A stretch of DNA of 64,000 bases from Sphingomonas sp. 28-63-12 (GTDB lineage: Bacteria > Pseudomonadota > Alphaproteobacteria > Sphingomonadales > Sphingomonadaceae). The number at the start of each line of letters is the position of its first letter. Within the stretch, counting starts at the first letter, position 1. The notes beneath the pieces are model-generated. The model did no database searches. It saw nothing but the letters and a program-made list of their open reading frames with translations, and was not told where the DNA came from. This document shows, one piece after another, positions 37,546 to 45,795 of this stretch. The translations under genes were made by a program, and so were the position numbers. The stretch spans positions 62,001 to 126,000 of the forward strand of contig NCGD01000017.1 of NCBI GenBank assembly GCA_002281535.1, written 5' to 3'.

Positions 37546-37621
37546 GGGCGATTAGCTCAGTTGGTAGAGCGTCTCGTTTACACCGAGAATGTCGGCGGTT
37601 CGAGCCCGTCATCGCCCACCA
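37546..37621 (+). tRNA. tRNA-Val (UAC)
   Basis: A 76-base cloverleaf with encoded CCA. Acceptor GGGCGAT (37546-37552) pairs with ATCGCCC (37611-37617), discriminator A, CCA 37619-37621. The anticodon arm TCTCG-TTTACAC-CGAGA gives UAC. D-arm GCTCAGTTGGTAGAGC is standard. Confidence 0.97.
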
Positions 37622-37639
37622 TCGCCGCGCGCGGGCGGG

Positions 37640-37777
37640 CCAGAATCGATTTCAGTTGGCTTGAGCCAGCGCTTCCATCCCAGCGAAAGCTGGGGTCCAG
37701 GGCCGCCGGGCACGGCGCTTGGGAGTGTGGGCTCCCGCTTTCGCCGGAGAGCGATCCATCAACGAAAAACGAGTCTA
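37640..37777 (+). repeat. Dispersed intergenic repeat, copy 3
   Basis: About 138 bases, left end CCAGAATCG and right end CGAGTCTAA (inverted, diverged). It has the cleanest internal hairpin, CCCAGC-GAAA-GCTGGG, with a GNRA-like loop, followed by GTCCAGGGCCGCCGGGCACGGCGC as in copy 1. It lies between tRNA-Val and the convergent XRE-type gene, whose TAG stop (37775-37777) is formed by the repeat end. Confidence 0.78.
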
Positions 37778-38359
37778 AAGCGCGCGGATCAGCCGGACCG
37801 CACGGGCGATCCAGGCGGGATCGGATATAATTTGCTGCCGGTGGCCGGCACCAGGCGGCAATAAATGCACTTTGCCTGGGGTGCCGTCCGCGCCAGGGGC
37901 TTCGCGGCCGATCAGGCGACCGAACACAAAGCGGCCGGCGGCGCGCGGCACCAGAATGTCGCGATTCAGCGCCTGGGTGAAATCGTCGGGGGCCAATGTT
38001 TCGCACCAGATCTCGTCACCCGCCCGGTAATCGCCAAGGCTTGCACTGACGGTGACGGCGACCAATCCAGGTGTTGGCTGTGGTGGCGCGAGCATGGCGG
38101 GTCGGCGCGGTGCGTGCGCGCCATTGGCGTCGAGGATGGCGGCGACGGCAATGTCGCTGCGTTCGGGCAGTTTGACGAGATCTGCTGCCGTCACGCCAAG
38201 CGCTGCGGCAATCCGATTGAGCCAGCCGACCGACACCGTGCGCGTGCCGGTTTCGAGGCGGCCGATCGTCTGGGCGGTGGTCGGCGGCAGGCAGGCGCGC
38301 GCGACATCGTCAAGCGTCATCCCTTTGGCCCGGCGAATTTCGCGGATTGCGGTGATCAT
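37775..38359 (-). CDS. XRE-family helix-turn-helix regulator with C-terminal extension
   Basis: A 194-residue protein: N-terminal Cro/C1-type HTH (MITAIREIRRAKGMTLDDVARACLPPTTAQTIGRLETGTRTVSVGWLNRIAAALGV, residues 1-57) and a C-terminal ~115-residue beta-rich part (AVTVSASLGDYRAGDEIWCETLAPDDFTQALNRDILVPRAAGRFVFGRLIGRE) reminiscent of LexA/S24-like repressor folds but without an evident Ser-Lys dyad. ATG 38359 is preferred to the upstream TTG. It is divergent from the DUF6456 gene over 90 bases. Confidence 0.85.
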   Translation of the reverse strand: MITAIREIRRAKGMTLDDVARACLPPTTAQTIGRLETGTRTVSVGWLNRIAAALGVTAADLVKLPERSDIAVAAILDANGAHAPRRPAMLAPPQPTPGLVAVTVSASLGDYRAGDEIWCETLAPDDFTQALNRDILVPRAAGRFVFGRLIGREAPGADGTPGKVHLLPPGAGHRQQIISDPAWIARAVRLIRAL

Positions 38360-38449
38360 TGCACCCTCATTGATAACCAAACCGGTTTTTTCTTTCCTAC
38401 AAAATATCCCTTATGGCAAGGCGTGGCGTGACTCGAAGGAGAAGGGCCG

Positions 38450-38938
38450 ATGGCGATGCGGGAATGGGTTGAGCGCGAGATCGACACTGACGGGGTTGTC
38501 TCCAACCGGTCCGTCGTGACCCGGCGGCGGCGTAGCGTGACCGTCAACCTCGCTGAATCGCCGCTATCCTGGTTGCGCGCGCGCGGGATGGTCGATGCGC
38601 GCCAGTTCGAGGCCGGGGAACGGTTGCGGGCCGATTATGAACGGGCATCGCTTGGACCGCACGTGACGATGCGCTGGGAATCGAGCCCGGTGGCGCGGGG
38701 ACGGCGCGGCGCCAGCGACGCAATCGACCCGACGCTGGCGCAACTTGCGGCGAAGCGGCGGTTCGACGCCGCAATGGCCGCGGCCGGCACTGGCTTAAGC
38801 GATGTGGCATGGCGCGTGATCTGTGCTGGGGATGCGCTGCCGATGGTCGAAAAGGCGTTGGGCTGGCCGGCACGGGCGGGCAAATTGGTGCTGTGCCTGG
38901 CGCTGGACCGGATCGCGGCGCATTATCAACTGCCGTGA
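38450..38938 (+). CDS. DUF6456 domain protein
   Basis: A 162-residue basic protein resembling the DUF6456 family of alphaproteobacteria. The characteristic part is SPLSWLRARGMVDARQFEAGERLRADYERASLGPHVTMRWE, followed by a helical segment (DVAWRVICAGDALPMVEKALGWPARAGKLVLCLALDRIAAHY) that may be DNA-binding-like. Function is unknown; the family often accompanies HTH genes, as with the divergent XRE regulator here. The 123 bases after it hold no gene. Confidence 0.8.
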   Translation: MAMREWVEREIDTDGVVSNRSVVTRRRRSVTVNLAESPLSWLRARGMVDARQFEAGERLRADYERASLGPHVTMRWESSPVARGRRGASDAIDPTLAQLAAKRRFDAAMAAAGTGLSDVAWRVICAGDALPMVEKALGWPARAGKLVLCLALDRIAAHYQLP

Positions 38939-39061
38939 TAACCGAGCTGATTTTCACCCTCCTGGATCGCCAGGAAAGACAGTAGCGATCTGCAACTGAA
39001 CGCGCTAAAGACGACGCCGATCAAGGCCAATATTGCTGGCCGGCAGAAGAGGAGAGTCGCC

Positions 39062-39724
39062 GTGATCGTCTATGGTTCGACCATTTCGCCCTTTGTTCGC
39101 AAGGTGATGGCATTTGCCGCTGAAAAAGGTCTGACGCTGCGCGTCGAAGCTGCCGGACTTGGCCAGGGTGGGCCTGACTTTGTCGAGGCCAGCCCATTTG
39201 GCAAGATCCCGGGCTTTCGCGATCCCGGCGCGGACGGCGGCATGGATTTCTGCATTTCAGATTCGACGGCGATTTGTGCCTATCTCGAAGCGAAATATCC
39301 CGAACCCAACATGATTCCGGTGGCGCCGATCGCGCGGGCACGGACGGTGTGGTTCGAGGAATATGCCGACACGATCTTCTTCGCGAGTGCGGCCAAGATT
39401 TTCGCCAACCGCGTGCTGCTGCCCAAGATCCTCAAGCGCCCATTTGACGAGGCGATTGCTGCCGCTGCCGAAAGCGTCGAGCTGCCGCCGCTGCTCGATT
39501 ATCTGGAGCGGGTGATCCCGGCGAGCGGATTTTTGGTCGAGGACCGGATCACGCTGGCCGATATCGCCGTGTGCAGCCCGTTCGTGAACCTGGCGCATAC
39601 CGAAATGGTGATCGATCCGGTACGCTGGCCGATCACCGCTGCCTATGTCGCGGCGGTCTTGGCGCGGCCGAGCTTTGCGCCGATGGTGGCGGCAGAACGC
39701 GCGATCGTCGCGGCGATGGGCTGA
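39062..39724 (+). CDS. Glutathione S-transferase family protein
   Basis: A 220-residue GST-fold protein (GTG start). The N-terminal thioredoxin-like domain has STISPFVRKVMAFAAEKGL with a Ser in the catalytic region, ASPFGKIPGFRD with the cis-Pro, and DSTAICAYLEAKYPE that contacts the glutathione gamma-Glu. The all-alpha C-terminal domain ends LADIAVCSPFVNLAHTEM. Substrate unknown. A VOC-family gene follows 29 bases later, and the two may act together on electrophiles. Confidence 0.92.
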   Translation: MIVYGSTISPFVRKVMAFAAEKGLTLRVEAAGLGQGGPDFVEASPFGKIPGFRDPGADGGMDFCISDSTAICAYLEAKYPEPNMIPVAPIARARTVWFEEYADTIFFASAAKIFANRVLLPKILKRPFDEAIAAAAESVELPPLLDYLERVIPASGFLVEDRITLADIAVCSPFVNLAHTEMVIDPVRWPITAAYVAAVLARPSFAPMVAAERAIVAAMG

Positions 39725-39753
39725 CCACATTTTCGACCTGAGAGGAAATTTCC

Positions 39754-40146
39754 ATGCTGAATTATGCAACCGTTGGATCGAACGATCTGCCCAAGGCTAT
39801 GGCATTTTACGATACGCTGCTCGAGACGATCGGGATGAAGACATTTTTCAATCACCCCAGCGGCGGACGGCTCTATGGCCGCCCGGGCAAGAGCCTGTTC
39901 GGCGTACTTGGGCCCTATGATGGCAATGAGGCGACAATCGGCAACGGCACATTGGCAGGATTTGGCCTCGACAGCCGAGAAGCGGTCGCCGCGTTCCACG
40001 CCAAGGCGCTTGACCTGGGTGCGACCAATGAGGGCGATCCCGGCCCGCGCGGTGGTGACGACTCGCCGGCCTATTTTGCGTATTTCCGCGATCCAGATGG
40101 CAATAAGCTGTGCGCCTATCATTTCCTCATGCCAGCGGTCGGCTGA
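39754..40146 (+). CDS. VOC-family (glyoxalase-like) protein
   Basis: A 130-residue vicinal-oxygen-chelate fold protein with two beta-alpha-beta3 units: LNYATVGSNDLPKAMAFYDTLLETIGM and GFGLDSREAVAAFHAKALDLGATNEGDPG, ending YFAYFRDPDGNKLCAYHF. Candidate metal-binding His/Glu positions are not complete, so it could be a lyase, isomerase or binding protein. Sits between a glutathione transferase and the DapF-like gene; the latter's earliest possible start directly follows its stop. Confidence 0.88.
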   Translation: MLNYATVGSNDLPKAMAFYDTLLETIGMKTFFNHPSGGRLYGRPGKSLFGVLGPYDGNEATIGNGTLAGFGLDSREAVAAFHAKALDLGATNEGDPGPRGGDDSPAYFAYFRDPDGNKLCAYHFLMPAVG

Positions 40147-40176
40147 TTGGCGCTGGCGGCGATAAGCAGCGGACCG

Positions 40177-41121
40177 ATGCGCTTCGAGATCGTGAAATGC
40201 CATGGGTCGGGCAACGACTTCCCGCTGATCGACGCGCGCGCCCTGACATTGACCGACGACCAATGGTCGATCGTCGCGCGCGCGCTGGCCGACCGGTCGG
40301 GACCGGTTGGCGGTGACGGTTTACTGCTGATCGAAAATAGGACCGATACGGACCTATTTTCGATGCGGATGATGAATGTTGACGGGTCGGAGGCGGAGAC
40401 GTGCCTGAACGGGCTGCGGTGCGTAGCGCGGGCGGGGTTTGAGGCGCTGGGGGTGAACGAAGCGACGGTGGGGCTGAAGACCAGCCGCGCCGACGTCCGG
40501 CTCGACCCACCGCTCGCGCCGGGCGTGGTGACGGTGCGCGAAACGGTGGGCCCCGCCGATCTCGACGTCTCCCGCTGGCCGCTGGCGGGCGCCAGCCGGA
40601 TCGTCGAGGCGGCGATACCGGCGCTGGTGAGCGCCCGACTGTTCACCGCCATCGCCATGCCCAATCCGCATCTGGTGAGCTTTGTCGACGCCGTCGACGA
40701 TGCCGAGCTGAGCGCGGTCGGCGCCTTGTGCGAGGACGCCCCGGCCTGGCTGCCGAATCGCGCCAATGTCTCCTTCATCGAGCAGCGCGGCGCCGACCTG
40801 TTCGTGCGGACCTTCGAGCGCGGCGTCGGGCTGACCAATAGCTGTGGCAGCGCGATGGCCGCATCGACCTTTGCCGCCTGTCTGACCGGGCGGCTGGCCT
40901 TCGATACGGCGCTGCGTGTGTTCAACCGCGGCGGAATGGTGCGGGCGATGGCGACGTCGGCGGGGATGGTGACGCTGTCGGGCAACGCGACATTCGAATG
41001 GCGCGGATCGGTGGCGGTGGACCTGGTAACGGGCCAGGCCAGCGACCTGATCATCACCGAGCGGCGGGACGACGAGATTGCCGCCTGGGCAGCGGTGATC
41101 GCCGGGCTGGCCGCCGGCTGA
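40177..41121 (+). CDS. Diaminopimelate epimerase-like protein with altered active site
   Basis: A 314-residue DapF-fold protein starting MRFEIVKCHGSGNDFPLIDAR (a TTG at 40147 would add ten residues). Both epimerase cysteines are kept: Cys76 in SEAETCLNGLRCVA and Cys223 in GVGLTNSCGSAMAAS. But the residue after the first Cys is Leu instead of the usual Gly (CGNG), and the usual Glu of the GVGET segment before the second Cys is Leu. These are substrate-binding positions in DapF, so it may be a divergent DapF or an epimerase/racemase for another substrate. Confidence 0.75.
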   Translation: MRFEIVKCHGSGNDFPLIDARALTLTDDQWSIVARALADRSGPVGGDGLLLIENRTDTDLFSMRMMNVDGSEAETCLNGLRCVARAGFEALGVNEATVGLKTSRADVRLDPPLAPGVVTVRETVGPADLDVSRWPLAGASRIVEAAIPALVSARLFTAIAMPNPHLVSFVDAVDDAELSAVGALCEDAPAWLPNRANVSFIEQRGADLFVRTFERGVGLTNSCGSAMAASTFAACLTGRLAFDTALRVFNRGGMVRAMATSAGMVTLSGNATFEWRGSVAVDLVTGQASDLIITERRDDEIAAWAAVIAGLAAG

Positions 41122-41303
41122 GCGCGGTTTACCGCAGCGATCGTGATGGCTTGCTGTCCCCGCAGGGACGCCTGATCCCGCCGGTTGGTTATCCTGGCGT
41201 TGGCGAGTGGACTGCCCCGTATGAGTGCCGGTGTTGCGCTTCTGACACGCTGTGAGCCCGATAACTGCCGGGCTATAAGATATCCCAAATAGGTTAAAAT
41301 GGC

Positions 41304-41332
41304 TTGACATCGTCACGCTGTTTCGGTACATA
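41304..41332 (+). promoter_or_regulatory. Putative sigma-70 promoter upstream of the HTH remnant
   Basis: A perfect -35 TTGACA (41304-41309), a 17-base spacer, and a weak -10 TACATA (41327-41332). It stands in a 300-base stretch after the DapF-like gene (41122-41428) in which I see no gene, and about 100 bases before the small HTH gene. Confidence 0.45.
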
Positions 41333-41428
41333 TCAGGAACGCTGAGGAATTGCGAGTCGGGGCGGTCGGGCGAAAGCCGGGCTGCCCCTTTGCATTGGCG
41401 GCGAGCGGCGCAAGCGCGGAGGATGGGT

Positions 41429-41674
41429 GTGCCGAGTAAAACCCACAAGCGGCCGGCAACCCCGACGGTGACTCGCCCGACCGCGTTTACCGGGCGCAAA
41501 TGGGTGCGCTGGACCGCCAAGAAAAAGGCGGCGTTCCTCGATCATCTGGCCGCGACCTGCAATGTGAAGGAATCGGCGGCAGTGATCGGTGTCGATCCCG
41601 GCAGCGTCTATGCGCTGCGTCGGCATGATCTGGCGTTTTCCGCAGCCTGGCTGGATGCGCTCGAGGCCGGTTAG
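41429..41674 (+). CDS. Truncated HTH protein resembling phage small-terminase-type proteins
   Basis: An 81-residue frame; GTG 41429 lies six bases after GGAGG, while ATG 41423 abuts it. The basic N-terminus leads into WTAKKKAAFLDHLAATCNVKESAAVIGVDPGSVYALRRHDLAFSAAWLDALEAG, a homeodomain-like HTH of the kind found ahead of terminase genes in phages and gene transfer agents. Relatives that I recall continue with ...GYxRLE and a further helical part; here the frame hits TAG right after ALEAG. It therefore appears cut short by a deletion or frameshift (inference). Confidence 0.5.
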   Translation: MPSKTHKRPATPTVTRPTAFTGRKWVRWTAKKKAAFLDHLAATCNVKESAAVIGVDPGSVYALRRHDLAFSAAWLDALEAG

Positions 41675-41831
41675 CCGAACGGTCGATACCGCTGTCTCCT
41701 CCTACGTCATCGCTGGCGACGAGGCGGCGAACGGGACGGTGATCGCGGTTCGGCAGCGTGGCGCGGTCGGCGAATCACCCGCAGCGCACATTAGCTTGGT
41801 AGGAACCGAAGGAGGACCGGATGAGGGATGA
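41664..41831 (+). pseudogene. 3' fragment of an unknown gene, possibly a tail/host-specificity protein
   Basis: In another frame than the HTH gene, codons read VDTAVSSYVIAGDEAANGTVIAVRQRGAVGESPAAHISLVGTEGGPDEG and stop at 41831, overlapping the DUF2793 start by 11 bases, as neighbouring operon genes do. No convincing start precedes it. The composition suits a beta-rich C-terminus. I infer the 3' end of a large phage-tail or GTA gene whose body was deleted. Confidence 0.4.
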
Positions 41832-42324
41832 TTTAACGCCCAGATTGGCGCTGCCGCTGCTGCAACCTGGCCAGGCACAAAAGGAATTGTACCATAATGA
41901 AGCGCTGGTGCTGATCGATCTGGCGATACAGGCAAGCGTGAATCGCGTCGGCGAGAACACCCCGCCGGAAGCGCCGACGGCGGGCGCGAGCTGGATCGTC
42001 GGGAGCGCGCCAACCGGTGCCTGGGTCGGTGCCGCAAGCCATCTCGCGAGCTGGACGGCAGGGGGCTGGCGCTTCGTCGCGCCGTTCGATGGCATGACCG
42101 CCTGGAGCCTCGAACATACGGCACAAGCACGATTTGCGGCGGGAATATGGACGATTGGCGAGGCGCGCTGCGCGTCCGTCATGATCGATGGCGTCCAAGT
42201 GGTCGGGCCACGGCGGCCTGCGATTGCGCCACCGGCCGGCGGGGCGGTCATCGACAGCGAAGCTCGGCTGAGTATCGAGGCGATGCTGGCGGCGCTGATT
42301 GCTCATGGCCTGATCGCTGGCTAG
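41821..42324 (+). CDS. DUF2793 domain protein (phage tail/GTA-associated)
   Basis: A 167-residue product with the DUF2793 start TPRLALPLLQPGQAQKELYHNEALVLIDLAIQASV and the repeated WIVG/GAW segments (GASWIVGSAPTGAWVGAASHLASWTAGGWRFVAPFDGMTAW). The family is found at the ends of prophage tail or gene-transfer-agent clusters in sphingomonads. Here the rest of such a cluster is missing. The C-terminal ~30 residues form a separate helix (SEARLSIEAMLAALIAHGLI). Confidence 0.85.
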   Translation: MRDDLTPRLALPLLQPGQAQKELYHNEALVLIDLAIQASVNRVGENTPPEAPTAGASWIVGSAPTGAWVGAASHLASWTAGGWRFVAPFDGMTAWSLEHTAQARFAAGIWTIGEARCASVMIDGVQVVGPRRPAIAPPAGGAVIDSEARLSIEAMLAALIAHGLIAG

Positions 42325-42445
42325 GCCGATCCGACAGCAATTGTGGCCTTTTCATCACACTTGCGGGTATTTGCATGCTTGCGTGGAAACTAAGCTTTGA
42401 GTAGGGAGTTGGGGCTGTCCGTAGTGACACTCAAGAAAGGGGATT

Positions 42446-43576
42446 ATGATGCGGAAGCTAGCCGTTTCACTGGCACTTGCCTCCACCGCGCTTGCCACGC
42501 CTGCATTTGCTCGCGATAACTCGTGGTATGTTGGCGTCGATGCCGGCGGTATGATCGTCGAAAATATCAAGTTCGATATTGGCGGCGTTCCGAATGCTGC
42601 AAATGTTCACAGCTATATCGGCTACGACGTCGATGGTAATATCGGCTATGATTTCGGTAGCTTCCGGGTTGAAGCCGAAGTCGCCTATCGTCGGGCTGCA
42701 GCTGATCGTTACGACTCGACGCAGCCTACACCTTATTACAACGACCGCGGCGCGCTGGTTCGCACGCCGGCCGGCAGCTACAGCAACTTCGGTGGCTCGA
42801 CCTCCGCGCTGAGCTTCATGGTCAACGGCTTGCTCGATTTCGGCTCGGATGATGGTCTTCAGGGCTTCGTCGGTGGCGGTGTCGGCGTCGCACGCGTCAA
42901 GGCGTCCAAGTATCGCTTCAACAACAATGGCTCGACCCTCGACGATTCGGACACGGGCTTCGCCTATCAGGGCCTCGCCGGCGTTCGTATGCCGATCACC
43001 AGCCATATTGATGCTTCGCTGAAGTATCGCTATTTCGTGGCGATCAAGAAGGCGTTTGTCGACGTTTCCGGCCGCACCTATAGCGGCCAGATCAAGACGC
43101 ACAGCCTGCTCGCTGGTCTGACCTACAACTTCGGTGAACCGGCTGCACCGCCGCCACCACCGCCACCGCCACCGCCGCCTCCTCCACCCCCGCCGCCGCC
43201 TCCGCCGCCGCCGGTGGAAGTGGTTTGCTCGCCTGGTCCATTCATCGTGTTCTTCGAATGGGATAAGTCGACGATCACGCCGGAAGCAGCTGGCATTCTC
43301 GATAACGCCATCACGGCTTATCAGAATTGCGGCAATGCACAGGTTATGCTCGCAGGTCACGCTGACCGTTCGGGTACGGCCACGTACAATATCGGCCTGT
43401 CGCAGCGTCGCGCTGATGCGGTGAAGGCATATATGTCGTCGCATGCAATTCCAGAGGGTGTCATCACGACCCAGGCGTTCGGCGAAGGCCGTCCGCTGGT
43501 CGAAACCGCCGACGGTGTTCGCGAACTGCAGAACCGCCGCGTGGAAGTGACTTATGGTCCGGGTTCGGGCCAGTAA
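42446..43576 (+). CDS. OmpA-family outer-membrane protein with beta-barrel and Pro linker
   Basis: A 376-residue porin-like protein: signal peptide (MMRKLAVSLALASTALATPAFA), an eight-stranded barrel region (about residues 25-228), a run of 22 prolines (235-256), and a C-terminal OmpA peptidoglycan-binding domain (FFEWDKSTITPEAAGILDNAI, VMLAGHADRSGTATYNIGLSQRRADAVKAYM, RRVEVTYGPG). Third codon positions use more T (GGT, CGT, GTT) than neighbouring genes, which suggests adaptation to high expression. Strong terminator downstream. Start 42449 is equally possible. Confidence 0.93.
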   Translation: MMRKLAVSLALASTALATPAFARDNSWYVGVDAGGMIVENIKFDIGGVPNAANVHSYIGYDVDGNIGYDFGSFRVEAEVAYRRAAADRYDSTQPTPYYNDRGALVRTPAGSYSNFGGSTSALSFMVNGLLDFGSDDGLQGFVGGGVGVARVKASKYRFNNNGSTLDDSDTGFAYQGLAGVRMPITSHIDASLKYRYFVAIKKAFVDVSGRTYSGQIKTHSLLAGLTYNFGEPAAPPPPPPPPPPPPPPPPPPPPPPVEVVCSPGPFIVFFEWDKSTITPEAAGILDNAITAYQNCGNAQVMLAGHADRSGTATYNIGLSQRRADAVKAYMSSHAIPEGVITTQAFGEGRPLVETADGVRELQNRRVEVTYGPGSGQ

Positions 43577-43602
43577 GTCTCGATCCTAACGGATTAAAAT
43601 TG

Positions 43603-43636
43603 GGGAGGTCGGCCATGTGCCGGCCTCCCTTTTTTT
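43603..43636 (+). terminator. Rho-independent terminator after the OmpA-type gene
   Basis: Stem of 11 bp (43603-43613 GGGAGGTCGGC with 43619-43629 GCCGGCCTCCC, one T-G pair), loop CATGT, then seven T residues. It starts 27 bases after the stop. The ~200 bases beyond it, up to the end of ygfZ, hold nothing I can recognise. Confidence 0.88.
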
Positions 43637-43840
43637 GTGCCTTTTGCTTCCGGGGTGTTTGAGGCGGCAGACTGGATGGCTGCGATCGGAATCGCCGATA
43701 CAGATCCAGCGACCTTGCGGCAGACCGGTCCCGCCCTACCGCCGGCGCCGACCTTGCGGTGAGACCTGCGGACGCTTTCTCGTGGCTTTTCTGTTCAAAA
43801 CCGCCGGCACCCGCGACGGCGAGCGCTGTGCCCTTGATGG

Positions 43841-44572
43841 TCAGCCGGTCGGCATCTCACCGGACAACGCCGCCGCCAGCCAGGCCGGCATCAGCGCGTC
43901 GCCCAGCGCCTCAACCCGACGTAGCTCGACCATTAGGCCCAGTTCTTCATAGCAGATCCGCGTCCGATCTCCGGCCGCCGCCAGCGGCGCCACGACCAGC
44001 CGGCGATTGACCTTGGCGCGGTGGTGCATCCGGGCAGTATTTTCCTGCCCGACATAGCAGCCTTTGGTGAAGCTGACGCCGCCGAGTTCGCGGGCATTGC
44101 ATTCGAGCCACAAAGTTTCGCCGCTGCCGAGTTCGGCGATGCCCTCGACCACCCCATAGGACAAGCGATGGGCCAGCCAGCCATCAACCGGCGGCGCCGA
44201 CGGGCCGATCCACCGATAACCGAGCGCCGCCAATCGTGGATCGGCGACGCCCCGCCCCGGATCCGTCGACCAATGAACGGCCAGATCAACCGGCTCAATC
44301 GTGATAGCCCGGCGCAATCGATATAGCGCAAGCCGCCGGGCGAGCGCCGCAGCCTGGGATGCCTCGCAATCGATCAGCACCGCATCCCCATCGGGCCAGA
44401 GCAGAAAATCAAACAATGTCTTGCCCTGCGGTGTCAGCAGGCCGCTCCACAGCGGCGTTGAGCCGAGCGCTGACAGATCCTGGGTCACCAGCCCCTGCAG
44501 AAATCCACGAACATCGTCGCCCGTCAGGCGAAGGAGGGCGCGATCGGCGAGCATGGTGGCGTGCTGGGTCAT
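43841..44572 (-). CDS. ygfZ: Folate-binding YgfZ/GcvT-like protein
   Basis: A 243-residue GcvT-fold protein that uses tetrahydrofolate to help assemble or repair certain iron-sulfur enzymes. The signature KGCYVGQENTARMHHRAKVNRRLV is intact, including the conserved Cys. The N-terminus (ADRALLRLTGDDVRGFLQGLVTQDLS, LLTPQGKTLFDFLLWPDGDAVLIDC) is typical. The 123 bases upstream, before the end of the EipA-type gene, hold no further gene. Confidence 0.92.
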   Translation of the reverse strand: MTQHATMLADRALLRLTGDDVRGFLQGLVTQDLSALGSTPLWSGLLTPQGKTLFDFLLWPDGDAVLIDCEASQAAALARRLALYRLRRAITIEPVDLAVHWSTDPGRGVADPRLAALGYRWIGPSAPPVDGWLAHRLSYGVVEGIAELGSGETLWLECNARELGGVSFTKGCYVGQENTARMHHRAKVNRRLVVAPLAAAGDRTRICYEELGLMVELRRVEALGDALMPAWLAAALSGEMPTG

Positions 44573-44695
44573 TCCCCTGAATTAGGGCTGTCGTAGCGGA
44601 TTGAAAGAGCGCACGGCGATTCGCGCACCCCTATTCTGCTCACGAACAACTGATGCGCTGTGGCGTGTCGTCGGCCCTTGCGGCCGCTCAGTCCC

Positions 44696-45463
44696 TCAAA
44701 ACGGCAGCCAGCGCTGCTTTTTGCGGAACTTCATATAGCCGATATTGACGCCTGCACGGACGCCAATGCCGAGCCGGATGGGGATGAGAACGATGTCCCC
44801 GCGCCGCAAATAGGTCGCCGAAAAGCCACCGACGAAATACAAATGGCCCTCGCCCTCGGGGAAGCGCCGGTAGAGATCCTCGGTGTCATACAGATTATAG
44901 ACCAGCACGAAGACCTTGGAGGCGTTGCCGCCCAGATCGAAGCCGATTGACGGACCGGTCCAGAAGACCGGGCGTTCGCCCTCGATTCGGTGCGATAGCG
45001 TGCCCGAGCCATAGCGAAGGCCAACCACGACAGCACCCGACGCTTCGCGGCCGGCGATATAGGCATTGGGCTCGCCCTGATCCTTCAGGATCCGTTCGAG
45101 AATCCCGCCAAGGCCTTCGGCGCCCTTGCCGAAGACGCGTTCGCCGGCACTGAACAGGTCGTTGCGCTGATAGGTCGTGCCGGCAGCAGCCGTTGGCGTT
45201 GCCCCCTGGCCGGCGGGCGGGGGTGATGCGACTGCTGCATTTACACCAGTGTCTGGCTCAGCAGGCACCAGCTCGCCTCGGGGATCATCGTCAGCGCGTG
45301 ACACGGATGGTGAGGGCGGTGTGGTCTGCGCCGGCGGCCTGCTCGACAAATCGCTGTCGATCGCCTGATTGGGATCGATGGTGCGGACCTGGGCGGAAAC
45401 CGGGGTGATGCCCGTCAAGCCCAGCGCCAGCGCCAGCCCGATTAGCTTCCATCTGTTGTGCAC
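44696..45463 (-). CDS. EipA/DUF1134-family periplasmic protein
   Basis: A 255-residue exported protein: signal peptide (HNRWKLIGLALALGLTGITPVSAQ), a Pro-rich disordered stretch, then the DUF1134 domain (LFSAGERVFGKGAEGLGGILERILKDQGEPNAYIAGREASGAVVVGLRYGSGTL, WTGPSIGFDLGGNASKVFVLVYNL, FVGGFSATYLRRGDIVLIPIRLGIGVRAGVNIGYMKF). In Brucella EipA supports envelope integrity. GTG 45463 is chosen because GGAAGG precedes it by seven bases and it yields a clean signal peptide; the frame is open upstream. Confidence 0.88.
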   Translation of the reverse strand: MHNRWKLIGLALALGLTGITPVSAQVRTIDPNQAIDSDLSSRPPAQTTPPSPSVSRADDDPRGELVPAEPDTGVNAAVASPPPAGQGATPTAAAGTTYQRNDLFSAGERVFGKGAEGLGGILERILKDQGEPNAYIAGREASGAVVVGLRYGSGTLSHRIEGERPVFWTGPSIGFDLGGNASKVFVLVYNLYDTEDLYRRFPEGEGHLYFVGGFSATYLRRGDIVLIPIRLGIGVRAGVNIGYMKFRKKQRWLPF

Positions 45464-45635
45464 TAATCGACCTTCCACCTGCTGCGCCTGAGGGTGGATA
45501 GCGACGCCGGCGATGACCATGCAATGAACAGGCGGTGATCCGAGTCGGATTTGCGCCCGGTCGCATGAATTGGGGTGTACGACGACGGTTGAACACTGGC
45601 GCTTGCCCGTCTATAGCCGCCGCTTGCCGCCAGCT

Positions 45636-45730
45636 GGAGACGTGGGTGAGTGGCTGAAACCAGCGGTTTGCTAAACCGCCGTACCGGGTTTACTGGTACC
45701 GAGGGTTCCCATACCCATCCACGTCCACCA
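45636..45730 (+). tRNA. tRNA-Ser (GCU)-like gene, probably damaged 3' half
   Basis: The 5' part is a normal class II tRNA-Ser: GGAGACG, D-arm GGTGAGTGGCTGAAA, anticodon arm CGGTTTGCTAAACCG (GCU) and long variable arm GTACC...GGTAC. The 3' part is wrong: the acceptor strand before ACCA reads CACGTCC, giving only four of seven pairs with GGAGACG, and the T-arm GGGTTCCCATACCC lacks the GTTCGA pattern. An integrase remnant follows at once, so the 3' half may be an altered attachment site. A functional copy is probably elsewhere. Confidence 0.5.
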
Positions 45731-45795
45731 CCCCTCTGGAGGTTCGTAATCGCGATACCTCCGGCCGGAAATCGTGGTATTTTGGGAGACCAAAA

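Noticed and set aside
43149-43213. CCG/CCA/CCT triplet run as a possible microsatellite or CRISPR-like repeat
   Set aside because: It is in frame and codes for the 22-residue proline linker between barrel and OmpA domain, a common design in these porins.
43123-43314. Minus-strand frame with a poly-Gly run
   Set aside because: It is the antisense of the poly-Pro linker codons of the OmpA-type protein.
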